In this document: one piece after another, positions 26,288 to 34,311 of the stretch
Layout: each line of letters starts with the position of its first letter
How positions within the stretch are numbered: the first letter of the stretch is position 1
NCBI GenBank assembly: GCA_035555315.1
Contig: DATMGU010000060.1
Span: forward strand, 1-64,000
Reading direction: 5' to 3'
Length of the DNA: 64,000 bases
From: DATMGU01 sp035555315
GTDB lineage: Bacteria; Pseudomonadota; Alphaproteobacteria; ATCC43930; CGMCC-115725
Notes under the pieces: generated by a model
The model's input: only the letters and a program-made list of their open reading frames with translations
What the model was told of the DNA's origin: nothing
Database searches by the model: none
Position numbers and translations under genes: made by a program

Positions 26288-26407
26288 TCCCGCCCGAAAT
26301 CACGAGCAGGATGCGGCCGGCCCCGTTTCCCGCCTATAATGGGGCCATGGACACCATCGCCCCGGTGCTGGACGGCCGCCGCATCCTGCTCGTGATTTCG
26401 GGCGGGA
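26288..26407. repeat. Perfect 30-bp inverted repeat flanking the coaBC start
   Basis: The 30 bases at 26288-26317 are the exact reverse complement of 26378-26407. The right arm is coding sequence (codons 11 to the first base of 21 of coaBC); the left arm is an inverted copy of it placed upstream. The 60-base spacer holds a TATAAT (26335-26340) and the ATG (26347). RNA started upstream of 26288 would fold into a 30-bp stem with the start codon in its loop. RNA started inside the spacer would not. Confidence 0.9.
26335..26347 (+). promoter_or_regulatory. Consensus -10 placed for a leaderless coaBC mRNA
   Basis: A perfect TATAAT at 26335-26340 ends six bases before the ATG at 26347, so transcription would begin at or beside the start codon. 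No good -35 is seen at the expected distance (TGCGGC near 26312), and no ribosome-binding site precedes the ATG (CCTATAATGGGGCC), which supports a leaderless message. Confidence 0.4.
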
Positions 26408-27585
26408 TCGCCGCCTATAAGAGCCTCGACCTGATCCGCCGGCTGCGCGAGCGGGGAGCGGCGGTACGTTGCGTCATGACCGAGGCGGCGCAGCATTTCG
26501 TCACACCGCTCTCCGTCGGGGCGCTTAGCGAGGACAAGGTCTATCTGGACCTCTGGTCGCTGACCGATGAGAGCGAGATGGGCCATATCCGCCTGTCGCG
26601 CGAGGCCGATCTGATCGTCGTGGCCCCTGCTTCGGCCGACCTGCTGGCGCGGATGGCGGCCGGCATGGCGAACGACCTCGCGACCACGGTGCTGCTGGCG
26701 ACGGACAAGCCGGTGCTGGTGGCGCCGAGCATGAACATCATGATGTGGGGGCATACGGCCACCCAGACCAACCTCGCCATGCTGGAGAGTCGCGGCATCA
26801 GGCGGGTCGGCCCCAATCCCGGCGATCTCGCCTGTGGCGAGGTCGGCTCGGGCCGCATGGCCGAACCGTTGGAAATCGTCGCCGCGATTGCCGAATTCTT
26901 CGGCTCTGGATTTTTTGGCGGGGCACCGGCGCTGCGCGGCAAGCGGGCGCTGGTGACCAGCGGGCCGACCCATGAGCCGATCGATCCGGTGCGCTATATC
27001 GCCAACCATTCATCCGGCAAACAGGGCCACGCGATCGCGGCGGCCCTCGCCCGGCTGGGCGCCGATACGGTGCTGGTCTCCGGGCCGACGAACGAACCGC
27101 CGCCGCCGGGTGTCACAGTGGTGCCGGTGGTCACGGCACTGGAGATGCTGGCCGCCTGCCAGGCGGCCTTGCCCGCGGATATCGCGGTATGCGCCGCCGC
27201 GGTCGCCGATTGGCGGCTCGCCGAGGTGACCGGTCATAAGCTGAAGAAGACGGGCGGCGCCCCGCCCCGTCTGGCGCTGACCGAGAACCCCGACATCTTG
27301 AAGACCCTATCGGCCCAGGGACCGCGGCGGCCGGACCTGGTGGTGGGCTTCGCCGCCGAGACCGAAGCGGTGATCGAGAACGCCCAGGCCAAGCTGGCGC
27401 GTAAGGGCTGCGACTGGATCCTGGCCAATGACGTGTCGCCGGGCAGCGAGGCGTTCGGCGGCACCGCCAACACGATGCACTTGGTCGAGGCATCCGGTGT
27501 CGAGCACTGGCCCCGCGCCAGCAAGATCGAGATCGCCGAGCGGCTGGCGCAGCGGATTGCGCGGCGGTTGGGTGTCGAGGGTTAG
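26347..27585 (+). CDS. coaBC: Bifunctional phosphopantothenoylcysteine decarboxylase / phosphopantothenate-cysteine ligase
   Basis: The 412-residue fusion makes 4'-phosphopantetheine in coenzyme A synthesis. The N-terminal CoaC flavoprotein half has His80 (EMGHIRLSREADLIVVAPAS), the PSMN motif at 127-130, and Cys163 in ACGEVGSGRM. The C-terminal CoaB half begins near KRALVTSGPTHEPIDPVRYIANHSSG and has the CTP-site region HKLKKTGG and TENPDIL. The ATG at 26347 is the family start. Its first codons form one arm of a 30-bp inverted repeat. It belongs to the ubi/coa/dut core set, here separated from dut by about 9 kb. Confidence 0.95.
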   Translation: MDTIAPVLDGRRILLVISGGIAAYKSLDLIRRLRERGAAVRCVMTEAAQHFVTPLSVGALSEDKVYLDLWSLTDESEMGHIRLSREADLIVVAPASADLLARMAAGMANDLATTVLLATDKPVLVAPSMNIMMWGHTATQTNLAMLESRGIRRVGPNPGDLACGEVGSGRMAEPLEIVAAIAEFFGSGFFGGAPALRGKRALVTSGPTHEPIDPVRYIANHSSGKQGHAIAAALARLGADTVLVSGPTNEPPPPGVTVVPVVTALEMLAACQAALPADIAVCAAAVADWRLAEVTGHKLKKTGGAPPRLALTENPDILKTLSAQGPRRPDLVVGFAAETEAVIENAQAKLARKGCDWILANDVSPGSEAFGGTANTMHLVEASGVEHWPRASKIEIAERLAQRIARRLGVEG

Positions 27586-27611
27586 GGTACACTCAACTCC
27601 CTGCAATAGAG

Positions 27612-27643
27612 CCGCTGCGGGATTGGCGGCGACGCCGTAGCGG
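27612..27643. terminator. Possible bidirectional hairpin between coaBC and the quinone oxidoreductase gene
   Basis: CCGCTGCGG (27612-27620) and CCGTAGCGG (27635-27643) pair over nine bases with one mismatch, in the short gap between two convergent genes. No strong T-tract follows on either strand, so terminator function is uncertain. Confidence 0.35.
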
Positions 27644-27661
27644 AAAGACGGCATGTCTTCA

Positions 27662-28687
27662 TCATGCTGGCGCGCGGAACCCTTCGAGCACGATTTTCCC
27701 CCGCGTCTTGCCGCCCTCGATCAGCGCGTGGACGTGCTTCAGGTTGGCGGCGTCGATGGGCGAGAAGCGCTCCGTCATGGTCGAACGCAGCACGCCGTCA
27801 TCGATGAGGCGCGAAACCTCGTCGAGCAATCTGCCCTGCTCGGCGATATCCACCGTCTCGAAAATCGAGCGGGTGAACATGAGTTCCCAGTGGATTGATA
27901 CCGACTTGCGCTTCAGTGGACCGATGTCGAGCGCCAAGGGGTCGTCGATCAATCCGAAACGTCCCTGCGGGGCGATCAGCTTGGCGATCTCGCCGACATA
28001 CTGGTCCGTATGGGTCGTCGAGAAGACGAAGCCGGGCGAGCCGATGCCAAGGGCTGCGACCTGCTCGGCCAACGGTCTGGTGTGATCGATCACGTGGTGC
28101 GCACCCATTTCGCGCACCCATGCGGTCGTCTCGGGCCGTGAGGCCGTGGCGATGACCGTGAGATCGGTGAGAGCTCGTGCGATCTGGATGGCGATCGAGC
28201 CCACACCGCCGGCGCCGCCGATGATCAGGATGGCTGGCGCCGCGCCGGGCACCGGTTTCTTCACAGCCAACCGATCGAACAGGGCCTCCCAGGCGGTGAT
28301 GGCCGTCAAGGGCATAGCCGCCGAGGCGGCCCAATCGAGCGTCTTCGGCTTCGCGCCGACAATGCGCTCATCGACCAAATGATAGTGTGAATTTGTGCCG
28401 GGCCTGCCGATCGCACCGGCATAGAACACCGCGTCGCCCGGTCGAAACCGCGTGACAGCGGAACCGACGGCGGCAACGACGCCCGCGGCATCCCAACCGA
28501 GCACCTTCCAACTGCCGGCTTCGGGTGTGTTGCCGTGCCGGACCTTCACGTCGACCGGGTTGACCGACGTCGCCTTCACCTCGACCAGAATGTCGTGATG
28601 TTCGGGCTTCGGCATCGGCAGCTCTATGTCGACAAGAGCTTCGTCGCGCTCGATGTTCCCCGGCTGCTGATAACCAATGGCTCGCAT
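27662..28687 (-). CDS. Zinc-type alcohol dehydrogenase / quinone oxidoreductase family protein
   Basis: The 341-residue MDR-superfamily enzyme has the N-terminal GroES-like half (ATSVNPVDVKVRHGNTP, GWDAAGVVAAVGSAVTRFRPGD) and a Rossmann half with IIGGAGGVGSIAIQIAR. The cysteine-rich structural zinc lobe of true alcohol dehydrogenases is missing, so an NADPH-dependent quinone or enone reductase is likely. The ATG at 28687 (MRAIGYQQPG) is chosen over an upstream start. It is divergent from an HxlR regulator gene, the common arrangement in which the regulator controls the reductase in response to quinones or electrophiles. Confidence 0.88.
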   Translation of the reverse strand: MRAIGYQQPGNIERDEALVDIELPMPKPEHHDILVEVKATSVNPVDVKVRHGNTPEAGSWKVLGWDAAGVVAAVGSAVTRFRPGDAVFYAGAIGRPGTNSHYHLVDERIVGAKPKTLDWAASAAMPLTAITAWEALFDRLAVKKPVPGAAPAILIIGGAGGVGSIAIQIARALTDLTVIATASRPETTAWVREMGAHHVIDHTRPLAEQVAALGIGSPGFVFSTTHTDQYVGEIAKLIAPQGRFGLIDDPLALDIGPLKRKSVSIHWELMFTRSIFETVDIAEQGRLLDEVSRLIDDGVLRSTMTERFSPIDAANLKHVHALIEGGKTRGKIVLEGFRAPA

Positions 28688-28786
28688 GACTTGGCTCCAC
28701 AATTGCTGAAGCCGCTAATTAAGAGCTACCATGCGCAATGAAAAGTACGCACATATTCCGCCCATAGTGTCGAAAAGGATACTGTA

Positions 28787-29158
28787 ATGGCCAAGGCCCG
28801 CCACACTCGGTTCGACTGCAATCCCGGTTGCGCGGTCGAGGCGACGATCAGCCTGATCGACGGCAAATGGAAATGCGTGATTCTGTTCCATCTGCTGGAT
28901 GGCACGGTGCGCTTCAATGAAATCCGTCGACGCGTGCCGGGCGTGACCCAGCGCATGCTGACCAACCAACTGCGCGAGTTGGAGGCGGACAGGCTGATCA
29001 TCCGGAAGGTCTATGCCCAGGTGCCGCCCAAGGTGGAATACAGCCTTTCGCCGCTCGGACGGAGCCTGGAGCCCGTGCTCACAGCGTTGAGGGTTTGGGG
29101 CGTTGCGAACATCGACTTGTTCGCCAAGCCGAATGCTTCCGCGTCGGTAGCGGCGTAA
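28787..29158 (+). CDS. HxlR family transcriptional regulator
   Basis: The 123-residue winged-helix protein has the HxlR pattern: a Cys-containing N-terminus (FDCNPGCAVEATISLIDGKWKCVILFHLLDG), the recognition region RFNEIRRRVPGVTQRMLTNQLRELEADRLI, and the wing KVEYSLSPLGRSLEPVL. Cys11, Cys15 and Cys30 could serve as redox or electrophile sensors, as in YodB/HypR-type members. A good AAAGGA precedes the ATG. It shares a 99-bp intergenic region with the divergent oxidoreductase gene; no clear palindrome was found there. Confidence 0.9.
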   Translation: MAKARHTRFDCNPGCAVEATISLIDGKWKCVILFHLLDGTVRFNEIRRRVPGVTQRMLTNQLRELEADRLIIRKVYAQVPPKVEYSLSPLGRSLEPVLTALRVWGVANIDLFAKPNASASVAA

Positions 29159-29174
29159 GAGACTGCGGGCGGGA

Positions 29175-29918
29175 TTACCCCACCATCCTCCCGCTTTGCT
29201 GGAACAATCGGCCGAAACTGGGTACCGTCGGATCTATATCCGCCAATTGTACCACGTCCCAGAAGCCGGCCGGCGAACTGGAAATGACGGGAATTTGGAG
29301 AGCCGTCTCGAGTGGATCGAGAATATCCAGAGTCCGGAGACCGCCGCAGGAAATCAACACCCCCTCGGCGGACCGATCCTCCGCGAAGACCTCTCGCGCC
29401 AGCGCGGATAAAATCTCCGGGGTTACGTTGCCCACGCCAATCACGTCGGTCATGGCGAGACCTTTTATAGCGGTTACCTCGATACCCTCTTCACGCAAAA
29501 AGCTGACGAGGCGGTGGTTTACGTCGTCGATGTAAGCAGTCGCGACGGCGACACGTCGGACACCCGAAGCTTGCAGCGCGCGGATCACCGCGGAACTCAT
29601 CGTTGTTGCCGGCAAGCCCGTAGCGTCGAAGATCGCGGCGGAAAGCCGCCGATTGAACGCCGCACCTCGATAGAAGCTGAGCGACGTGCCCATAAGCGAG
29701 ATGACTTTCGCACCGGCTTGGGCAAGCGATTTCGCTCGATCTGCGACTGAGTCGATGACCGCCTCATAACCTGCCGAGGACATCTCCGTGAGCGCAAGCC
29801 CACGCGCCATAAACTGGGCACGCTCGCCGTATAGAAGCGGCCCATCGTCAGGAACTTTGCCTGCGGCGGGGGGAACGATCAAACCGAGCTTCGGCAGCGT
29901 TGCAACATCAACAGTCAT
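29175..29918 (-). CDS. Arylmalonate decarboxylase-like protein (Asp/Glu racemase superfamily)
   Basis: The 247-residue protein closely resembles Bordetella arylmalonate decarboxylase as I remember it: LGLIVPPAAGKVPDDG, SLMGTSLSFYRGAAFN, VAVATAYIDDVNHRL and VLISCGGLRTLD. The catalytic cysteine would be Cys191 (Cys188 in the known enzyme). Gly77 takes the place of the second cysteine of racemases, and Tyr51 and Tyr129 match Tyr48 and Tyr126. So a cofactor-free decarboxylase of 2-substituted malonates is more likely than a racemase. It lies 30 bases after the FCD-type GntR gene on the same strand and is divergent from an MHS importer. A maleate isomerase-like role is less likely. Confidence 0.82.
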   Translation of the reverse strand: MTVDVATLPKLGLIVPPAAGKVPDDGPLLYGERAQFMARGLALTEMSSAGYEAVIDSVADRAKSLAQAGAKVISLMGTSLSFYRGAAFNRRLSAAIFDATGLPATTMSSAVIRALQASGVRRVAVATAYIDDVNHRLVSFLREEGIEVTAIKGLAMTDVIGVGNVTPEILSALAREVFAEDRSAEGVLISCGGLRTLDILDPLETALQIPVISSSPAGFWDVVQLADIDPTVPSFGRLFQQSGRMVG

Positions 29919-29948
29919 GGCTGGGAGTCTCTCGGATTTTGTCGGCGA

Positions 29949-30638
29949 TCAAGCGTTCAACATGCGGTCTGGAATGCGCGTTATGAACTCGGCGAATTCT
30001 TTTCCGCCAATGGCGATATGATTGATCATGGCCAGCGAAGCCGCATTGTCGTCTCCAGCCAATATCGCCTCGACGATGACGGCATGATCGTGCCAGGATT
30101 TATTTACTCTGCGCGGGTCTTGAAAGTGATCTTGCCGGTATGCGCGAGTCCGAAGGCGGAGCGTCAGAATCTGCTCCCGCAGATAGGCATTCAGGCAGCC
30201 TTCATATAACACGCCATGAAAATTGGCGTTTGCCTGCTCGTAACCCATGGCGTCATGAGCCGAGAGAAGGCTGTGGCTCTCCTCATGAAGCAGCTGAAGG
30301 CGGCTACGCGCCGTCGCATCCATGCGCCGCGCCGCCAGCTTCGCACAAACGCCTTCAAGCTCCGCCAGGAGTTCGAAGACCGCCAGCAGCTCTTTGATAG
30401 ACATGCGGGCGACATATATGCCGGAACGAGGGACAACCTTAACCAGTCCATGCGCGGATAGTTGCAGAATAGCTTCCCGAACCGGCGTGCGCGACACGTC
30501 AAATTTCCGGGCGATTTCATTTTCGTCCAGTGTATCTCCCGGCAAATAAGTACCATTATTGATATATTCTTCTATTTTGTGTCGAATCTTATCGGACGCA
30601 TTCAGAAATACGTCGGTCTTATTCATATCATCGGCCAT
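29949..30638 (-). CDS. GntR family regulator, FCD (FadR-C) subfamily
   Basis: The roughly 229-residue regulator has an N-terminal winged helix (DKIRHKIEEYINNGTYLPGDTLDENEIARKFDVSRTPVREAILQL) and an all-helical FCD effector domain with metal-type residues in ANANFHGVLYEG and WHDHAVIVEAI. The start is uncertain; the ATG at 30638 (MADDMNK) fits family length, while an open frame reaches 30812. FCD domains commonly bind organic acids, which suits control of the arylmalonate decarboxylase gene downstream and the divergent MHS transporter gene. Confidence 0.87.
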   Translation of the reverse strand: MADDMNKTDVFLNASDKIRHKIEEYINNGTYLPGDTLDENEIARKFDVSRTPVREAILQLSAHGLVKVVPRSGIYVARMSIKELLAVFELLAELEGVCAKLAARRMDATARSRLQLLHEESHSLLSAHDAMGYEQANANFHGVLYEGCLNAYLREQILTLRLRTRAYRQDHFQDPRRVNKSWHDHAVIVEAILAGDDNAASLAMINHIAIGGKEFAEFITRIPDRMLNA

Positions 30639-30727
30639 CCAGGACAGATACCAAGTCGAAATCCTCTCCATCATAGCAGGGGCACGTGCGAGACCCAAGG
30701 CGCGGCATAACCTCGCCGCCGATTTAT

Positions 30728-30750
30728 ATATCAGATATGTGATCTCATAT
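30728..30750. promoter_or_regulatory. Candidate operator of the GntR/FCD regulator
   Basis: ATATCAGAT and ATCTCATAT, separated by five bases, form an inverted repeat matching at 8 of 9 positions and extendable by one T/A pair each side. It lies in the 173-bp divergent region between the regulator and transporter starts, in very A+T-rich DNA, the expected place for an autoregulatory FCD-GntR site. Confidence 0.5.
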
Positions 30751-30811
30751 ACCAAATGGGATGGGTGAGTCTGTCCATTTTTGGAGCTAGAACGACGGGA
30801 GGAACCGATCA

Positions 30812-32146
30812 ATGAAAATAGCGCATGATATCGAAACGAAGTATATTAGTCCCGATACGGCGCAAAGCATCACGGCAATGAAAAATCGGAATGCTCTAAT
30901 AGCAAGCGCCATTGGGACTACAATAGAGTGGTATGATTTTTTCATATATGGATTGATCGGGCCGTTTATTTTCGACAGGCTGTTTTTTCCGACCTTAGAT
31001 CCGGTGACGGGAACAGTCGCAGTCTATGCAACCTTCGCCGTCGGCTTCGCGAGCCGGCCACTGGGTGGACTTGTGTTCGGACATTTCGGTGACAAGATTG
31101 GCCGAAAATCCGTGATGTTGGTCACTTTGATTGTGATGGGCGCCGCGACCACGCTGATGGGTCTGCTTCCCTCGTATCAGCAGATCGGCGTGAGCGCCGC
31201 ATATCTGCTCGTGATCCTGCGCTTTATTCAAGGGTTTGCGCTCGGCGGTGAGTCAACCGCGGCCGGGTTGCTGGTTATCGAGAGTTCGGCGCAGGCGAAA
31301 CGCGGTTTGATTGGGGCGGTGATCCAGACGGCCGGCCCCCTTGGTGTGTTGCTCGCGTCGGTATCGGCTTTCTTTGTGGCACAACTCGGCGACGAGCAAA
31401 TGCTGGCATGGGGTTGGCGTATCCCTTTCTTGCTCAGCGCGATGCTGGTGGGTGTCGGGCTCTACGTCCGGCTACGCATCGAGGAATCGCAGGCTTTCGC
31501 CTCGCAGCGGCTCCGCCAGTCGCACAGCAAGATCCCCTTGGTGGAGGTTATCGCCAAGCATAAGCGTGCGATCATAATTGTATTGCTCGCAAGTATGACT
31601 GAGAGCACTTTCTATTATCTGACAGGTATATATTCGCTCTCATTCGTTACGAAGACATTGGGGCTCGGGCGAGGACCCGCGGCTACAGGCATCATGCTCG
31701 CGAATCTCGTCGCACTTGCAACGGTTCCTCTGTATGGGGCGCTTTCCGACCGGATTGGCCGCAAGAAGGTGTTTATGGCCGGCATCGTTGGCGCGGTCGC
31801 TTACTTGTATTTGTTTTTTGGCATGCTCGAAACACGGTCGCCCGGCATGATCGTGGCGGCAATTGTTTTGGCCGTCGGTTTAATACATGCCCCCATGTTC
31901 GCAATGCAAACCAGCTTTTATCCCGAGCTTTTCCCAACGAGGGTAAGATTTAGCGGGGTTTCGGTAGGCAAACAATTTGGCATCGTTCTAGGTGGCGGCA
32001 TCTCCCCAATGATTGCTACCACCTTGATTGTTTACAATTATAATAATCCGACCATAATTGCTATTTATTACTCCACCATGGCGGGAGTTACATTTATTGT
32101 TTTGGCTTTAACAAAAGAAACGAGGGAAAGAGACATCAACGAGTAA
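30812..32146 (+). CDS. MFS transporter, metabolite:proton symporter (MHS) family
   Basis: The 444-residue protein has 12 predicted membrane helices. MHS signatures include IGTTIEWYDFFIYGLIGPFIFDRLFFP, the loop GHFGDKIGRKSVM, the RFIQGFALGGESTAAG motif and a second GALSDRIGRKKVF. MHS carriers import organic acids such as citrate, shikimate or alpha-ketoglutarate with protons. GGGAGGAACC precedes the ATG. Codon use is much more A+T-rich than in the flanking core genes (many ATA and TTT codons), suggesting acquisition. Its divergent neighbours suggest it imports the substrate of the arylmalonate decarboxylase-like enzyme. Confidence 0.9.
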   Translation: MKIAHDIETKYISPDTAQSITAMKNRNALIASAIGTTIEWYDFFIYGLIGPFIFDRLFFPTLDPVTGTVAVYATFAVGFASRPLGGLVFGHFGDKIGRKSVMLVTLIVMGAATTLMGLLPSYQQIGVSAAYLLVILRFIQGFALGGESTAAGLLVIESSAQAKRGLIGAVIQTAGPLGVLLASVSAFFVAQLGDEQMLAWGWRIPFLLSAMLVGVGLYVRLRIEESQAFASQRLRQSHSKIPLVEVIAKHKRAIIIVLLASMTESTFYYLTGIYSLSFVTKTLGLGRGPAATGIMLANLVALATVPLYGALSDRIGRKKVFMAGIVGAVAYLYLFFGMLETRSPGMIVAAIVLAVGLIHAPMFAMQTSFYPELFPTRVRFSGVSVGKQFGIVLGGGISPMIATTLIVYNYNNPTIIAIYYSTMAGVTFIVLALTKETRERDINE

Positions 32147-32212
32147 CGTGACAACCACCGCGCCGTCCGGATTGCTTGTTCACCAGTGATCCGATCCTAA
32201 CGCTTGAGTCCG

Positions 32213-32971
32213 TTACCCCGCGATGTCGAAGCCGACCGAGAATTTGTAGCGGTCACCCCGGTAGTGGATCCGGGCGATATCGACGACACGGCCGGTCATG
32301 TCGTGGCTGATGCCGGTGAACAGTAGGATCGGACTCATGAGATCGGTCGCCAGCAGATGGGCGACCTCGGGGCTTGCCAGTTGGGCCTCCACCGTATTCT
32401 CGATCCGCTTGATCTCGACGCCGAGGCTGTCGCTGAGAATGCGGGTCATCGACAGGCTGCGGAGCTGGTCCGGAAGTATCCGGGCGGCGAGACCCGGCAA
32501 TACGTAGTTGATCGCATAGCCGACCGGCACGCCGCCATCGAGCCGGAGGCGGCGGATCACGCCGACCTCCCGTGGCGCGTCGTCGCCGAACTGCGCCGCG
32601 AGATCGGCGGGGAGCCGCGTCACGCCATGCTCCAGCACGGTCATCTCCTCGGTCGTCTGCTGGGCGAAGACGGTCGCGACGGCGCCCAGCAGCTCCAAGG
32701 GCCGCTGGGCGAAGGCGGCCGGGTTGACGAAGGTGCCGAGGCGCCGGTGACGGGAGATCAGCCCCTCCTCCTCGATCGTCTTCAATGCCTGACGGAGCGT
32801 GATGAGGCTGACGCCATATTGTCGTGCCAGCTCGATCTCGGTCGGCAGCCGGTTGGTCGCCTCGAACCGCCGGGCGAGGATTTCCGCCCGCAGGCTTTGC
32901 GCCACCTGATACCAGAGCGGCAGCTTGCGATTCAGCACTGAACGGATGACGGATGGAGTCGGTCCGTCCAT
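32213..32971 (-). CDS. GntR family regulator with UTRA domain (HutC subfamily)
   Basis: The 252-residue regulator has a winged helix (PLWYQVAQSLRAEILARRF, LPTEIELARQYGVSLITLRQALKTIEEEGLI) joined to a UTRA ligand domain (VGVIRRLRLDGGVPVGYAINYVLPG, ILLFTGISHDMTGRVVDIARIHYRGDRYKF). It starts eight bases after fahA and is the third gene of hmgA-fahA-gntR. It probably represses this homogentisate operon through the palindrome at 35706-35720 and responds to a pathway intermediate. Confidence 0.9.
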   Translation of the reverse strand: MDGPTPSVIRSVLNRKLPLWYQVAQSLRAEILARRFEATNRLPTEIELARQYGVSLITLRQALKTIEEEGLISRHRRLGTFVNPAAFAQRPLELLGAVATVFAQQTTEEMTVLEHGVTRLPADLAAQFGDDAPREVGVIRRLRLDGGVPVGYAINYVLPGLAARILPDQLRSLSMTRILSDSLGVEIKRIENTVEAQLASPEVAHLLATDLMSPILLFTGISHDMTGRVVDIARIHYRGDRYKFSVGFDIAG

Positions 32972-32979
32972 CGGGATGG

Positions 32980-34311
32980 TCAGATCGCCGGCGCCGGTTC
33001 GATCCGGGCGCGGCTTTCGCCGAAGCCGATCGGTACATGGCCATCGGCCTCGGCGCGAGCCCGGAAGATCACCTCGTCGCCGTCTTCCAGGAAGCGCCGA
33101 ACCTCGTCGACCGGCAAGGCGATCGGTTGCTTGCCGCCCTGAGTCAACTCCAGCAAGCTGCCGAGGCCATCGGCGGTCGGCGCGGAGATGGTGCCGCTGC
33201 CGAACAAATCACCCGGATGGAGGTCGCAACCGCCCGAACTGTGATGCGCCACCATCTGCGCCACGGTCCAATAGAGTTCCCGCGTGCTGACCCGCGACAG
33301 GCGATAGGGTTCGGCGCCGCGCGCGCGCATGCCGCCGGTGAGCAGCGACACCTCAAGCTCGATGGCAAGCGCGCCGGCCCGCTGGTCGGCCGGATCGATG
33401 AGGTAATCGAGCGGTACCGGATCGCCGGCCGGGCGTGCCGCCTGGGCGACACGGAACGGCGCCAAAGCCTCCGTGGTGACGATCCAAGGCGACATCGTCG
33501 TGCCGAAATTCTTGGCGAGGAAGGGCCCGAGCGGCTGGTATTCCCACGCCTGCAGGTCGCGCGCCGACCAGTCGTTCAGCAACCCGAAGCCGAAGATATG
33601 CCGGGCCGCCCGGGCAATCGGGATCGATTCGCCCGGCCGATTGGCGGAGCCCAGCCAGATCCCCAGCTCCAGCTCGTAATCGAGATTGCGCGACGGGCCG
33701 AAACTAGGCACCTCCTCGGTCGCGGGTTTGCGCTGGCCGTTCGGCCGGCGGATGGCGACGCCGCTCGGCCGCACCGAGGAGGCGCGGCCGTGATAGGCGA
33801 TCGGCATCCATTTGTAGTTCGGCAACAGCGGGTTATCCGGTCGGAACAGCCGCCCGACATTGGTCGCGTGGTGGATCCCCGCGTAGAAATCCGTGTAGTC
33901 GCCGATCGCTGCCGGCAAATGCAGGGTGGCCGAGGGCATCGGCACCAGCAGCGGCTCGACCCGGCTGCGCTCCGCGGCACCTTCGGTCAGCAGATCGGAG
34001 AGCCGGCGGCGCAGCGCCGACCAATGGGCCTGATCCAGCGCCATCAACGGGTTGAGAACCGATCCCGAACCCGCCCGCGCCGCGACCGCCGCGACACCCT
34101 CGAACAAGCCTACCTCGGCGGCCGCCGGGAGATCGAGAATTTGGTCGCCGATCGCGACACCGCCGCGTGGGACCGTCCCATTCACGGAAAACACGCCGAA
34201 GGGCAGGTTCTGAACCGGGAAATCCGCCCCCGCCGCGTTGGCCGAGGCGACCCAGCTGCACCGGCTCGGGTCGTGGGTCTCGTTCAGATCCGTCTTCATC
34301 GCCGGACTCAT
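32980..34311 (-). CDS. fahA: Fumarylacetoacetase
   Basis: The 443-residue enzyme hydrolyses fumarylacetoacetate to fumarate and acetoacetate, the last step of tyrosine/homogentisate breakdown. The signature IGDYTDFYAGIHHATNVGRLFR gives metal ligand Asp141 and catalytic His148 (Asp126 and His133 of mouse FAH). Further conserved stretches are LDYELELGIWLG, NDWSARDLQAWEY and LFGSGTISAP. Its ATG overlaps the hmgA stop (ATGA), so the two are coupled. A maleylacetoacetate isomerase gene is not seen in the window. Confidence 0.95.
   Translation of the reverse strand: MSPAMKTDLNETHDPSRCSWVASANAAGADFPVQNLPFGVFSVNGTVPRGGVAIGDQILDLPAAAEVGLFEGVAAVAARAGSGSVLNPLMALDQAHWSALRRRLSDLLTEGAAERSRVEPLLVPMPSATLHLPAAIGDYTDFYAGIHHATNVGRLFRPDNPLLPNYKWMPIAYHGRASSVRPSGVAIRRPNGQRKPATEEVPSFGPSRNLDYELELGIWLGSANRPGESIPIARAARHIFGFGLLNDWSARDLQAWEYQPLGPFLAKNFGTTMSPWIVTTEALAPFRVAQAARPAGDPVPLDYLIDPADQRAGALAIELEVSLLTGGMRARGAEPYRLSRVSTRELYWTVAQMVAHHSSGGCDLHPGDLFGSGTISAPTADGLGSLLELTQGGKQPIALPVDEVRRFLEDGDEVIFRARAEADGHVPIGFGESRARIEPAPAI

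Noticed and set aside
29175..29918. Aspartate/glutamate racemase or hydantoin racemase
   Set aside because: Only one of the two catalytic cysteines is present; the other position is Gly77, as in arylmalonate decarboxylase.
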